A stretch of DNA of 64,000 bases from Bacteroidales bacterium (GCA_017548125.1 JAFYNK010000087.1:1-64000); one strand, 5' to 3'. Counted from the stretch's first letter, positions 1 through 9,061 are shown. Notes: generated by a model from the sequence alone, not told the origin. Program-made: numbers and translations.

Positions 1-1
1 T

Positions 2-154
2 ACATATGCTCCACAGATTGCAGACCTCCTGTGTCGGGCAATTGATGCTAAGGAACACGCTGAACTATTTGAAAAGTTACATAAAGAGTGGCTTGAATAT
101 CAAAAACGCCAGAATGATATTATACAAGCATACTTAAAAATGAAGAGAATGTAA
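2..154 (+). CDS. C-terminal end of an unidentified protein (5' truncated by window edge)
   Basis: An open frame runs in from the left edge and stops at 152-154, giving about 50 residues that are charged and probably helical (it ends KMKRM). It lies just upstream of a small zinc-ribbon gene and the hsdS gene in the same orientation, so it could be the tail of another operon member, for example hsdM. The fragment has no diagnostic motif, so the identity is left open. Confidence 0.5.
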   Translation, partial: TYAPQIADLLCRAIDAKEHAELFEKLHKEWLEYQKRQNDIIQAYLKMKRM

Positions 155-166
155 AACTATAAGACG

Positions 167-442
167 ATGAAAGATAATTATTCGTACAATATTCAACTTC
201 GTTGTGTCGTCTGCGGTAGCGAGGATCACTTCGATTGCAATGAAGATAAGTCATATATTAAGTGTACTAATTGTGGTAAGGAATACTTTGGAGGATACGA
301 CGAACTTGTTTCTTGCAATCAGGACCAAATTGAAGAAGTGAAGGAAATTGCTACCGAAGAAGTCGGCAATGATTTACAAAAGGAGTTAAACAAAATGCTA
401 AATGACGCTTTCAAAGGGAATAAGTATGTTAAATTTAAGTAA
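167..442 (+). CDS. Small zinc-ribbon protein in the type I RM operon
   Basis: A 91-residue protein starting 12 bases after the preceding stop. Its N-terminal half holds two CxxC pairs (CVVC near residue 14 and CTNC near residue 34) about 20 residues apart, the spacing of a C4 zinc ribbon. The C-terminal half is acidic and helical. No enzymatic motif is visible. It is followed after 2 bases by a membrane-anchored protein and sits upstream of hsdS, so it is probably co-transcribed with the restriction genes. A nucleic-acid or protein-binding adaptor role is inference only. I do not recognise the family. Confidence 0.65.
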   Translation: MKDNYSYNIQLRCVVCGSEDHFDCNEDKSYIKCTNCGKEYFGGYDELVSCNQDQIEEVKEIATEEVGNDLQKELNKMLNDAFKGNKYVKFK

Positions 443-444
443 TT

Positions 445-885
445 ATGGAGTTGTATAGTTTGATAATATCAGTATTGGCGCTTATCGCCAGCATATTCAC
501 TTATTTTATGCACGACAAAAAGCTTAAGGAACAAGAGCGCAAAATAAACGAATACCAACTGAAACAAATTGAGAAGGAGAATTTGGAAAACAAAAAGGCT
601 GCTATTAGAGGAAATATTGTAAAGGGACTTAAAAGTGGAAGAACTCTTAAAGTATACAATAGTGGGCGTGCTACCGCTCGCAATATTAGGGTTGAAGGAC
701 TAGACGTCAATGGGATTTTTTATATGAGGAGAGATATTTTTCCATATGAGTTAATGAATCCTCAAGACTACACAGAGCTAACAATGCATTTAACTTGTGG
801 CTGTCCATCTACAATAAAATTAAAGTATATTTGGGACGATGAGTTCGGCGACAATAATGAGTTTGAACAAGTTCTAACAATTTAA
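445..885 (+). CDS. Membrane-anchored protein of unknown function
   Basis: A 146-residue protein beginning 2 bases after the upstream stop, which suggests translational coupling. Residues 4-22 form one hydrophobic segment (LYSLIISVLALIASIFTYF), followed by a lysine/glutamate-rich stretch (about 25-52) likely to be coiled coil, then a beta-rich domain (about 53-146) with NSGRATARNI and CGCPS. The architecture (one membrane helix, stalk, beta domain) resembles that of the 268-residue protein between hsdS and hsdR, though I see no clear sequence identity. It lies inside an hsd operon, so a restriction-linked or independent defence role is possible but unproven. Confidence 0.6.
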   Translation: MELYSLIISVLALIASIFTYFMHDKKLKEQERKINEYQLKQIEKENLENKKAAIRGNIVKGLKSGRTLKVYNSGRATARNIRVEGLDVNGIFYMRRDIFPYELMNPQDYTELTMHLTCGCPSTIKLKYIWDDEFGDNNEFEQVLTI

Positions 886-895
886 TTTATAGTGT

Positions 896-1060
896 ATGAG
901 CAATATAGATGATTATAATAAGTTGGTGGATTTTATTGGCAATATAATTAAAGCCACAAGCGAACCCGAAGACCAGGCGGCTGTTGATGATGCTTTGGAT
1001 ATTGCACATACTGTTGGAGATGCATTAAAAATTATTTCGAATAATGACAACCAAAACTAA
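896..1060 (+). CDS. 54-residue small protein overlapping hsdS start
   Basis: The ATG at 896 opens a 54-codon frame ending TAA at 1058-1060. It begins MSNIDDYNKL and ends NNDNQN, and is acidic and helix-prone. The stop lies 17 bases inside hsdS, whose ATG is at 1044, so the two are probably translationally coupled. It follows the upstream gene by 10 bases, filling the only gap in the operon. No homology is recognised; the tight packing is the main evidence that it is real. Confidence 0.5.
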   Translation: MSNIDDYNKLVDFIGNIIKATSEPEDQAAVDDALDIAHTVGDALKIISNNDNQN

Positions 1061-2267
1061 CATACAAGCAGGTTATAAAGATTCATCTGTTGGAGTAATT
1101 CCGCAGGAGTGGGAGGTTGCTTCTCTTGGTAAACTTGTGTCCATTACCAGTGGAGAAAGTCCCTCGTTGTTTAATCTTAGGGAGATCGGCAAATATCCTT
1201 ATATCAAGGTTGAGGATATGAACAACTGCGAGAAATATCAATTACTCAGCAGGGAATATACAGATGACGAAAGATGTGCTATCCAGAAAGGTAGCATTAT
1301 ATTTCCCAAACGAGGTGCGGCAATTACTAACAACAAAGTTCGCATAGCTGCCTGCCAGTTATATATGGACAGTAATATGATGGCTATAATGCCTAACGAT
1401 TTTGTTTGTGGGGACTATCTGTATTTCAAAATTACCTACGAGCAGTTGTTTAGGATTGCAGATACCTCTACAATTCCTCAAATCAACAACAAACATATTA
1501 TCCCATATAAAATATGTTTGCCGCCTCTTGCGGAGCAGAGGAAGATTGCGGAGATATTGGGTGCGTGGGACGAGGCGATTGAGAAGCAGAGCCGACTGAT
1601 TGAAAAGTTGGAATTGCGTAAGCGTGCTCTTATGCAACGCCTTCTCACTGGCCGCACCCGCCTCCTAGGCTTCACCTCCCCTTGGCAAAAAGTGTCATAC
1701 TCTGAGATATTAAAAGAAGTCAAACGAAATATGACTTGGGATGATAATGAAGAGTATGATTTAATAAGTGTGAAACGTCGTTCAGGAGGTCTATTCCATC
1801 GAAACAGATTACTTGGTAAAGATATAAAGACAAAGAATCTTCGACCTGCTAAATTCGGAGATTTTCTAATCTCTAAAATGCAGATTGTACATGGAGCATC
1901 AGGCCTTGTTACAGAGGAATTCGATGGAATGAAAATATCAGGATCATACATTGCTTTGGTGGCTAAAAGTAGAGAGAAGGTGGATATGAATTTCATAAAT
2001 TGGTATTCCCAAACTCCATATTTTTATCACCAAACATATGTTTCGAGTTATGGAGTACATATAGAGAAAATGACATTTGATTTAGAGTCATTTATGTCTA
2101 TGAACATAATGTTGCCTCCATTGCCCGAACAAAAAGCAATTGCGGAGGTGCTTACGGCAGCAGATAATGAAATCGTTACCCACCGCAAAAAGTTGGACGC
2201 CCTGCGCCTCCAAAAGCGCGGTCTTATGCAACAACTACTAACTGGCAAAACAAGAGTAAAAATTTAG
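1044..2267 (+). CDS. hsdS: Type I restriction-modification system specificity subunit HsdS
   Basis: A 407-residue DNA-recognition subunit of a type I restriction-modification complex. It would bind HsdM to methylate a bipartite site and HsdR to restrict unmodified DNA. Two target-recognition domains alternate with two conserved helical regions. The first half ends with LPPLAEQRKIAEIL followed by a long helix closing RALMQRLLTGRTRL; the second ends LPPLPEQKAIAEVL with a matching helix closing RGLMQQLLTGKTRV. This internal repeat is the hallmark of HsdS. Both halves look intact. The N-terminal SSVGVIPQEWEV is also typical. It overlaps an upstream small ORF by 17 bases and is followed after 5 bases by a membrane protein. 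No second or inverted hsdS copy is in the window, so I see no sign of phase-variable shuffling. Confidence 0.95.
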   Translation: MTTKTNIQAGYKDSSVGVIPQEWEVASLGKLVSITSGESPSLFNLREIGKYPYIKVEDMNNCEKYQLLSREYTDDERCAIQKGSIIFPKRGAAITNNKVRIAACQLYMDSNMMAIMPNDFVCGDYLYFKITYEQLFRIADTSTIPQINNKHIIPYKICLPPLAEQRKIAEILGAWDEAIEKQSRLIEKLELRKRALMQRLLTGRTRLLGFTSPWQKVSYSEILKEVKRNMTWDDNEEYDLISVKRRSGGLFHRNRLLGKDIKTKNLRPAKFGDFLISKMQIVHGASGLVTEEFDGMKISGSYIALVAKSREKVDMNFINWYSQTPYFYHQTYVSSYGVHIEKMTFDLESFMSMNIMLPPLPEQKAIAEVLTAADNEIVTHRKKLDALRLQKRGLMQQLLTGKTRVKI

Positions 2268-2272
2268 AAACT

Positions 2273-3079
2273 ATGGAAACAAATAAAAAAATATTAGGTC
2301 CTCTTGGTGTAATCTTTACAATCATAAGCGCAATCGTATCGTTAATAGTTGGCGGTTTTACCATATACTTTTACTTAAAAAAGGATAATCCCAAATTAGA
2401 AGTAACTACATATTCCGAACAACTTATAACGCAACAGCGCAATATTGATAACTTGAAGGCGACATATGTGTATAAAGACTCTTTAGAAGTTAATAATTTG
2501 TGGCAAAGCAAATGTATAATACGTAATGTCGGCAAAAATACCATAGTTGGACAAGGCGAGAATTCAACACTTATTGATGATGGAATAAGGTTCTCTTTTT
2601 CAGGTTCTGTTAAAGTGTTGTATTGCGATATAACTAATAATACGATAGATGCAAAAAACATAAACAACTCTATTACATTCAAGCAATGGAGAAGTAATGA
2701 ATATGTCGAAATTAGTGCATTAATAGAGAGTGTAGAATGTCCTCAATTCAAAATAAATGATCGAGACATTATAGATGCAGATGTTAATTACAAACAAATA
2801 TCAATAACAGATGGAGGTGAAAGATTAATTAAGTATTTACCCAAAGAACTTGCATATATATTAAGATATGTTTGGTTAATCTATCAAATATGTTTCACAT
2901 TTCTAACATTCTCAATATTAAGAAGACTTATGCAACGTTCAATAAATATTTTACGTGTTGGATTAACATATGTTATATTTGGTGATATTGTTAAAAAATG
3001 TTCTGATAATGCGTTACTAACATTATGTTGCATAGTAGTATACATTATTCTTTTCCTTCCAGTTCTTTGGTTGTTCTAA
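2273..3079 (+). CDS. Membrane protein of unknown function between hsdS and hsdR
   Basis: A 268-residue protein with an N-terminal membrane helix (about residues 10-34, VIFTIISAIVSLIVGGFTIY), a central soluble beta-rich region (about 40-180) and two hydrophobic C-terminal segments (about 194-212 and 247-267). It starts 5 bases after hsdS and ends 11 bases before hsdR. I do not recognise a family. Extra membrane genes embedded in an hsd operon are not part of the core type I enzyme, so it is either a passenger defence gene or an effector/sensor linked to restriction. Codon use and AT content match the accessory neighbours. Confidence 0.65.
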   Translation: METNKKILGPLGVIFTIISAIVSLIVGGFTIYFYLKKDNPKLEVTTYSEQLITQQRNIDNLKATYVYKDSLEVNNLWQSKCIIRNVGKNTIVGQGENSTLIDDGIRFSFSGSVKVLYCDITNNTIDAKNINNSITFKQWRSNEYVEISALIESVECPQFKINDRDIIDADVNYKQISITDGGERLIKYLPKELAYILRYVWLIYQICFTFLTFSILRRLMQRSINILRVGLTYVIFGDIVKKCSDNALLTLCCIVVYIILFLPVLWLF

Positions 3080-3090
3080 AATAAATCATA

Positions 3091-6000
3091 ATGACACTCT
3101 CCTTCAAAGAAGACCATATTAGTCAGATTCCGGCATTGATGATGCTGGAGAAGGTGGGTTACACCTATCTGACGCCTGCCGAGGCAATGGAGATGCGTGG
3201 TGGAAACGCCAGCAATGTGTTGTTGGAGCCGATATTGCGTGAGCAGTTGGCAAAAATCAACACTGTGCAGGTTAGTTCGCAACGCACAACCGTATTCTCG
3301 GAACAAAACATTACCGCTGGCATTGATGCATTGCGCAATCTGCCGATGGCAGAAGGATATATGACAGCATCCCAAGTGGCATACGACCTTTTGACTGCAG
3401 GCAAGACGCTTGAACAAATCGTGGATGGTGACAGAAAAAGTTATGTCATGCAGTATATTGACTGGAAACATATTGAAAACAATGCGTTTCACGTTACTGA
3501 GGAATTCGCTGTGAGCCGTACTGGAATGAGCGATACTTATCGCCCTGATATTGTTCTTTTTGTGAATGGTATTCCACTTTGTGTAATCGAGTGTAAACGT
3601 CCGGATATAAAAGATTCGCTCAATCAGGCAATATCACAACACCTTAGAAATCAAAAAGAAGATGGCATACGTTCTTTGTATGTGTATTCTGCATTACTGT
3701 TGTCTACAAATGTCAACGAAGTGAGTTATGCCACAACTGGTACTCCCAAAAAGTTTTGGAATAGATGGACAGAACAATTTGTAGATAAAACGGCAGAAGA
3801 ACTATATCGATATAAATTATCGGAAAAGGTAAACCAAAAACATGTCGTATCAGATATATCATGGAAAGAGTATAGGATGTGTGCTGAACCTACTGTGCAA
3901 TATGGTTCTCTTAAAACGCCATCAATACAAGATTCATATTTGTATAATCTATGTCGTCCAGATAGATTGCTTAATTTAATGTATCGTTTTACGCTATACG
4001 ATGACGGAGTGAAAAAGATAGCTCGCTATCAGCAGTATTTTGCTGTTGAAAAAGTTATGGAACGCGTGCGTAACATTGAAGGTGGTAAACGTAGAGGTGG
4101 TGTGATATGGCATACGCAAGGATCTGGTAAGTCGCTTACAATGGTTTTGTTGGCACAGGCAATACTGTTAGACAACACTATTCGCAATCCGCGTATCATT
4201 CTTGTAACAGACCGTACTGATCTTGATAGACAGATTACAGCAACATTCAGAAAATGTCAGGTAAGTGTAGAAAATGCCACGACTGGTAGCAATCTCGTGA
4301 AATTGTTAGAAAGTGCAGGTACCACTGTGATTACAACTATCATAAATAAGTTTGAAACAGCAGTGAGAGGATTGAAAGCACCGCTTGAAGATCCTAATAT
4401 ATTTGTACTTATTGATGAGGGGCATCGTAGTCAATATGGAGAAATGGGAGTCAAGATGGAAAAGGCGTTGCCGAATGCCTGTTTTATTGCGATGACAGGA
4501 ACTCCGTTAATGAAAAAAGAGAAGAGTACAGCTGCAAAGTTTGGCGGAATTATTCAGCCTATATATACAGTAGACCAAGCAGTGAAAGATGGTGCTGTTG
4601 TGCCACTATTGTATGAAGGTCGTATGGTTCCACAAGAAGTACATGCAGATTCGATAGATAGATACTTTGACCGTATTTGCGAATGGATGACGGATGCACA
4701 GCGAGCAGATATGAAGAAGAAATTCAGTCGTGCCGACCAAATAAACCAAGCAGAGCAACGTGTATATGCTATAGCGTGGGATGTATCTCACCATTTCCGT
4801 AAGAACTGGCAGGGGTCAAAGTTTAAGGCTCAACTAGTGGCGCCAAGAAAGCGTATAGCTATTCTGTATAAGAAATTTCTTGATGAAATTGGTATTGTTT
4901 CTTCAGAGGTGCTTATCACGTCACCAGATACACGCGAGGGCGAAGATATTGCATTTGGTGAAACATCAAATACAGAGTTAGCATTTTGGAAACGCATGAT
5001 GGATGAGCATGGTACTCCTAAAAAGTATGAGCAAAGCATCATAAACCGATTTAAGAATAGCGAGAATCCAGAAATAATCATAGTGGTTGATAAATTGCTG
5101 ACGGGATTTGATGAACCGAAAAATACAGTGTTATATCTTGATCGTAAACTCAAAGATCATACATTGTTACAAGCCATTGCACGTGTAAACAGAGTTTGTG
5201 ATGATAAAGAGTTTGGATATATTGTGGACTATTACGGCGTTTTTGGAAACCTGAATGATGCTCTTGAAATATATACAGAGTTTGATCAGGAAGACCTTGT
5301 TGGCACCTATACTGATATTTCAGATGAAGTCGCAAAATTACCACAGCGTCATGGTGAAGTTTGGGATATCTTACGTATGGCAAAAAATCAAAATGATTTA
5401 GAAGCTTATGGTGAGTTGTTGTGTGACGAAGAAAAACGTGTTAATTTTTATGAGAAAGTGACAGCATACGCTCGTACTCTAAAAATAGCTCTTTCATCAA
5501 TAGAGTTTCATAAAACCATCTCTCAAGAACATATAGATCGTTATAAAAGTGATTTGACAATGTTCCTTAAACTTCGTAGAACTGTGCAGGCGAGATATTC
5601 TGATACGATCGATTTTTCACAATACGAAGGGCAAATACAAAAATTAATAGATACTCATATTGAGAGTGGAGAAATTCAGATAATTACAGATTTAGTAAAC
5701 ATATTCGATAAAGAGAAGTTTGCGGAAGAAGTTGAGAAGATTGTGGGTAAGGTTGCTAAAGCAGATACTATTTCTTCTCGAACTGCAAAATATATTACAG
5801 AAAGTATGGATACAGACCCAGTGTTCTTCAAAAAGTTTTCCAAAATGTTGGAAGAAACAATAGAAGAGTATAGATTGGGTCGCATAAGTGAGGCGGAATA
5901 TTTACAACGTGCTGAGGAAATAATGCAAAAGGTGTTAAGTCGTACAGATAGTGAAATACCAGAATCTTTGCAAAATAACAATGCTGGTAGAGCATACTTT

Positions 6001-6300
6001 GGATTATGTTTGGAGGTATATAAAAGATTATGTAAAGAAAGTGATAATTTCAACTTGACAGAATTAGCTTTGATTACTGCCAACAAAATGGATGAGATTA
6101 TTAGAACATATATTTATCCAGAAGGTTCGTTGATGGTCGATTGGACTGCAAAAGATCGTCTTATTTGTACTATGAAGTTGGATATTGAGGATTATCTGAT
6201 TGATGAAATAAAGAGAAAATATGGAATTCCTTTAACATTTGATGATATGGATTCTATTATTGATAATTCGGTGGATGTCGCATCAAAATGGTTTCGCTAA
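3091..6300 (+). CDS. hsdR: Type I restriction endonuclease subunit HsdR
   Basis: A 1069-residue motor and nuclease subunit of the type I restriction complex. It translocates and cleaves DNA that lacks the cognate methylation. The N-terminal PD-(D/E)xK nuclease is visible near residues 150-170 as YRPDIVLF followed by VIECKRP. The SF2 translocase follows: Walker A in WHTQGSGKSLTM (about 340-351), the DEAD-box variant LIDEGHRS (about 448), MTGTPL (about 472), and motifs V/VI in KLLTGFDEPKN and QAIARVNRV (about 670-710). A helical C-terminal region binds the methylase core. Length is normal and no frame disruption is seen. The stop overlaps the next gene, consistent with an operon. Confidence 0.96.
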   Translation: MTLSFKEDHISQIPALMMLEKVGYTYLTPAEAMEMRGGNASNVLLEPILREQLAKINTVQVSSQRTTVFSEQNITAGIDALRNLPMAEGYMTASQVAYDLLTAGKTLEQIVDGDRKSYVMQYIDWKHIENNAFHVTEEFAVSRTGMSDTYRPDIVLFVNGIPLCVIECKRPDIKDSLNQAISQHLRNQKEDGIRSLYVYSALLLSTNVNEVSYATTGTPKKFWNRWTEQFVDKTAEELYRYKLSEKVNQKHVVSDISWKEYRMCAEPTVQYGSLKTPSIQDSYLYNLCRPDRLLNLMYRFTLYDDGVKKIARYQQYFAVEKVMERVRNIEGGKRRGGVIWHTQGSGKSLTMVLLAQAILLDNTIRNPRIILVTDRTDLDRQITATFRKCQVSVENATTGSNLVKLLESAGTTVITTIINKFETAVRGLKAPLEDPNIFVLIDEGHRSQYGEMGVKMEKALPNACFIAMTGTPLMKKEKSTAAKFGGIIQPIYTVDQAVKDGAVVPLLYEGRMVPQEVHADSIDRYFDRICEWMTDAQRADMKKKFSRADQINQAEQRVYAIAWDVSHHFRKNWQGSKFKAQLVAPRKRIAILYKKFLDEIGIVSSEVLITSPDTREGEDIAFGETSNTELAFWKRMMDEHGTPKKYEQSIINRFKNSENPEIIIVVDKLLTGFDEPKNTVLYLDRKLKDHTLLQAIARVNRVCDDKEFGYIVDYYGVFGNLNDALEIYTEFDQEDLVGTYTDISDEVAKLPQRHGEVWDILRMAKNQNDLEAYGELLCDEEKRVNFYEKVTAYARTLKIALSSIEFHKTISQEHIDRYKSDLTMFLKLRRTVQARYSDTIDFSQYEGQIQKLIDTHIESGEIQIITDLVNIFDKEKFAEEVEKIVGKVAKADTISSRTAKYITESMDTDPVFFKKFSKMLEETIEEYRLGRISEAEYLQRAEEIMQKVLSRTDSEIPESLQNNNAGRAYFGLCLEVYKRLCKESDNFNLTELALITANKMDEIIRTYIYPEGSLMVDWTAKDRLICTMKLDIEDYLIDEIKRKYGIPLTFDDMDSIIDNSVDVASKWFR

Positions 6301-6995
6301 TGGAGTGTAGGGTTGTATTTGGTTCAAATGAAATAGAGTATGGTGTAAAATTTTCTAACCGTAAAACATTAGTTATAAAAGTTTGTCCTGCTGGTAATGT
6401 TGAAGTGTTAGCTCCTGTTGATGCAACTTTGGAAGTGATAAAACAACGAGTGTTAAAAAGAGCTCAGTGGATTCTTCAACAACAAAACTATTTCAAACAA
6501 TTAGGAGAGCGTTCGCCTGAGAAAAGATTTGTCAGTGGAGAATCACATTATTATCTGGGTCGTCAATTTTTATTAAAGGTTGAGGAGGGTAAACCTAATA
6601 GTGTACGATATAAGGGACGATGTTTTGAGGTTATGTGTACGCCTAAAAGTAAAGCAAAAAGTTTGATGAAAATGTGGTATAGATCACATGCGAAGGATAA
6701 ATTTGCGGAATATGCAGAACCAATTATTGCCCGTTTTGCAAAATATGGTGTGACACCATCGTCATTGTATATTCAAGAGATGGAAAGTAGATGGGGAAGT
6801 TGTACTCCAAAAGGAAAAATAATCCTAAACACCCAATTGATTAAAGCTCCACGACCATGTATAGAATATGTGATTACTCACGAATTATGTCATTTGCTTT
6901 ATCCAAACCATACAAAAGCTTTTTGGGAACTTTTACAGAAAGAAATGCCCGATTGGGAAAGATGGAAAAATAAATTAGAGAGGTTTATGTTATAA
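6288..6995 (+). CDS. YgjP-like (DUF45/M48-type) zinc metalloprotease-fold protein
   Basis: A 235-residue protein with the YgjP/DUF45 signature: ESRWGSCTPKGKI, then a zinc-binding THELCHLLYPNH with HELCH near residues 198-202. The nearby NHTKAFW supplies a third ligand in this family. Such genes are commonly found directly downstream of hsdR in type I operons; their role there is not established. The start at 6288 overlaps hsdR by 13 bases. An alternative ATG at 6300 overlaps the hsdR stop as TAATG and would remove four residues (MVSL); either is plausible. It is the last gene of the restriction operon. Confidence 0.88.
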   Translation: MVSLMECRVVFGSNEIEYGVKFSNRKTLVIKVCPAGNVEVLAPVDATLEVIKQRVLKRAQWILQQQNYFKQLGERSPEKRFVSGESHYYLGRQFLLKVEEGKPNSVRYKGRCFEVMCTPKSKAKSLMKMWYRSHAKDKFAEYAEPIIARFAKYGVTPSSLYIQEMESRWGSCTPKGKIILNTQLIKAPRPCIEYVITHELCHLLYPNHTKAFWELLQKEMPDWERWKNKLERFML

Positions 6996-7199
6996 ATACA
7001 GATTAACAGCCTCTTATCAACTTCTTTCAAATCCTTATATTCCCCGAATATTTAGTTTCAGCCGTCAATCCCTGCCGCCTCGGAGAAATCGCTTTTTGGG
7101 TTAGGAGTTAGGAATGAGGAATGGATGTAGAGACTCTAAGTTTGCAGCGTGAAAATAAGCGAGTGGAAAATATATCAAGAAAAAGTATATAAGTTCCGA
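6996..7199. other. Intergenic region with interspersed repeat fragment
   Basis: No open frame is convincing here. Positions 7067-7092 carry a copy of a dispersed sequence (GCCGCCTCGGAGAAATCGC core) also found at 19759 and 31482. It is followed at about 7100 by GTTAGGAGTTAGGAATGAGG, one of the short word repeats common in this genome. No clear terminator was found for the hsd operon. Confidence 0.5.
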
Positions 7200-7226
7200 A
7201 ACTTATCAAAAACACATCAGTTTTGT

Positions 7227-7234
7227 TACCTTTG
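7227..7234 (+). promoter_or_regulatory. Bacteroidota -7 box in the IS110 left end
   Basis: TACCTTTG fits TAnnTTTG exactly. Transcription would start about 7 bases further on, near 7241, giving about 180 bases before the transposase ATG at 7421. Confidence 0.55.
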
Positions 7235-7240
7235 CTGTAT

Positions 7241-7420
7241 GAAGGAACAGGACTGATGGCAAGGAGGTCAGACCAAGTAGAGACAAGTACTTGATATTAG
7301 GATACGTTATGGTTCCTCCCTGCCCAAGCTGCAAGGCTCCGATAGAATATTAAGACCGAGAGTCTATTTAGAGTTTAGAGCAAATACAGCTTATGTTCAG
7401 TCCAAAAAGCGTGTAAAGTT
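7241..7420 (+). ncRNA. Candidate IS110 bridge RNA / transposase leader
   Basis: IS110-group elements are known to encode a structured bridge RNA in the non-coding left end, upstream of the recombinase, with loops that base-pair to donor and target DNA. Here a 180-base non-coding leader lies between a TAnnTTTG box and the transposase start and contains complementary segments (GGAAC near 7243 and GTTCC near 7312). Position and length fit; the loops were not matched to flanking DNA, so this is inferred from family and position. Confidence 0.45.
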
Positions 7421-8478
7421 ATGAAGAAATTGTTTATCGGTATTGATTTTGCCAAAGAAAAATTTGATGCGTCAATAATCAGCGCATGTGGACTGAAAGA
7501 AACAGATGTAAGACAATACGGTACATTTGGTAATGACAAGAACGGTTTCCGTCAATTTATCAAGTGGGTTAAAATCAACTCTGTTGGTACATCCGAGACG
7601 GAATGGCTGTTCTGTGGAGGGGATACAGGTTCATGCAGCATAGCCATGAGTAAATGGCTGTATGGAAAGGGTTTTTCAATCTGGATCGAGAATGCGTGTA
7701 TGTAATCAAGCACAGCAGCGGACTACAACGTGTGAAGACTGATAAAGCGGATGCGTCGATGATAGCGGAATACGCATGGCGACATCAGGATAAGTTCAAG
7801 CAGTATGAACCATTGAGCGAAGCCCTGTCACAGCTGAGGGAGGTGTTTCTGTACCGTCACAAGCTGGTTCAACAACGTACGTCAATGTGCGTAAGGAAAC
7901 AGAGCAAGACAAAGTCAGAACCATCAAAGGCAATGTCTTTTATAAACCGCAAGAGCGAGCATCTCATAGCCGAGATAGATGCTGCGGTAAATGAATGTGA
8001 TGCCATGATAGACATGATTATCAGTTCAGACGAAGAACTTAAAGAGAATTATGAGATTGTGACATCAATAAAAGGAGTAGCGCGTCAGAACGGAGCATGT
8101 TTGCTGATTTACACGAACAACTTTAAAAGATTTGACATGGACCCTAGAAAAATAGCGTGCTATTACGGAGTTGCTCCTTTTGGCAGGACATCAGGCACAA
8201 GCGTGCATTCTCCTGCGAGAACGAGTCACTTTGCCAATAAACTGATAAAGTCGCTTTTAAGTCAGGCCGCTCATATAGCAAAAGTCTTTAACCCAGAGAT
8301 AAAGAGTTACTATGAGAGACTAATCAAACGAGGTAAGAAACGCTCTGTCGCCTTGAACAACGTAAAAAACAAACTGCTGAGGATTATTGTATCCCTGGTG
8401 AAGAATAAGATAAAATATGACCCTAATAAATATATGTTATGTAAAGATAGACTTGATCAAAAATTTGTAACAATATAG
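7421..8478 (+). pseudogene. IS110-family transposase, frameshifted
   Basis: The reading frame starting at 7421 encodes the N-terminal DEDD/RuvC-like half (FIGIDFAKEKFD with the first Asp) and stops at 7705. The rest of the protein continues in the -1 frame from about 7690 to 8478: VIKHSSGLQRVKTDKADA with the two later acidic residues, then the transposase_20 half (SIKGVARQNGACL, CYYGVAPFG, and ARTSHFANKL with the conserved serine). The shift falls near 7680-7700, and no slippery heptamer of known type is obvious there. The second acidic position, usually Glu in a GE(D/N)TG context, reads GGDTG here, so the catalytic Glu also appears lost. Together these suggest a decayed copy, unless the frameshift is a sequencing error. 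Confidence 0.8.
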
Positions 8479-8518
8479 ATTTTAAAAAATAATTGTAAAT
8501 TAATTTGGATTTTAACAT

Positions 8519-8639
8519 AGAATACGTATCAATTACACCATAAAAAATAAACAATATGTAATTGCTGCGTCTCAAAACACCGAATCTCATGAGACGCAGC
8601 AATGTGTGTTTATATGCAGGAAACATTGATACGTATTCT
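8519..8639. repeat. Nested palindromic intergenic repeat
   Basis: Outer arms AGAATACGTATCAAT (8519-8533) and ATTGATACGTATTCT (8625-8639) are perfectly complementary. An inner pair, 8561-8574 and 8590-8603, is also perfect (14 bases, centred on GAGACGCAGCAAT). It belongs to the same style of hairpin as those at 14444, 39380, 41711 and 58067, which carry GAGACG and CAATG words. Confidence 0.8.
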
Positions 8640-9032
8640 CTACCGGTTTGTCCTGCGTTTCTCTGCGTCTTTGCGAGAGGTTTTTTAAAGTCAACAAGAC
8701 CACAAGTTTTAATTAGGAATTAGGAATGTGGAATTAGGAATTATTTGTTTTGGATTCGCGCCTTGGAAATAGTAGCCTCCAAAGCGTTAGGGATTGGAGC
8801 GGCATCCTTTTGGAGCGGAGCGGAAAAAGATATAGCGGAAAGCCCGACGGCGATAGCCGGAACGCCCAAATTAGCTTTCAGCTATTAGCTGTCAGCAGTC
8901 AGCGATTGAAAATTGAAAATTGAAAGTTGAAAATTGAAAAAATTAATGCGCTTGTATTATGACAATTTTTATGTCAATTTTAATACTTGAAACAAGCTAA
9001 AATTCATAGTTTTATTTTTTTGCATTTTATTA
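8640..9032. repeat. Intergenic stretch of dispersed and word repeats
   Basis: No gene is seen. Positions 8711-8745 repeat the word ATTAGGAAT. Positions 8778-8869 carry an interspersed element present in inverse orientation at 41872-41972 (shared ends AAAGCGTTAGGGATTGGAG and GGCGATAGCCGGAACGCCC). Positions 8911-8940 repeat TTGAAAATTGAAAA. Confidence 0.7.
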
Positions 9033-9061
9033 AAATTTTTCAAAGTTTTTTATTAAATTTG
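9033..9061 (+). promoter_or_regulatory. Putative promoter of the crt-hbd-bcd-etfBA operon
   Basis: TAAATTTG at 9054-9061 matches TAnnTTTG. The upstream -33 element is poorly defined in this T-rich stretch. A 110-base 5' region with AGCTCAAGGCTC word repeats separates it from the crt start codon. Confidence 0.5.

Larger units (their letters stand above)
7200..8480 (+). mobile_element. IS110-family insertion sequence, probably inactive
   Basis: The unit comprises a roughly 200-bp leader with its own promoter and a DEDD-type transposase interrupted by a frameshift. As expected for IS110, no terminal inverted repeats flank it, so the exact ends cannot be read from one copy. The left limit is set by the change from word-repeat DNA to unique sequence near 7190-7220; the right limit by the transposase stop and the start of a palindromic repeat at 8519. 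It lies between the restriction operon and the butyryl-CoA operon. Confidence 0.7.

Noticed and set aside
7660-7710. Programmed frameshift in the IS110 transposase
   Set aside because: IS110 transposases are single-frame genes and no recognised slippery site with structure is visible; decay is simpler.
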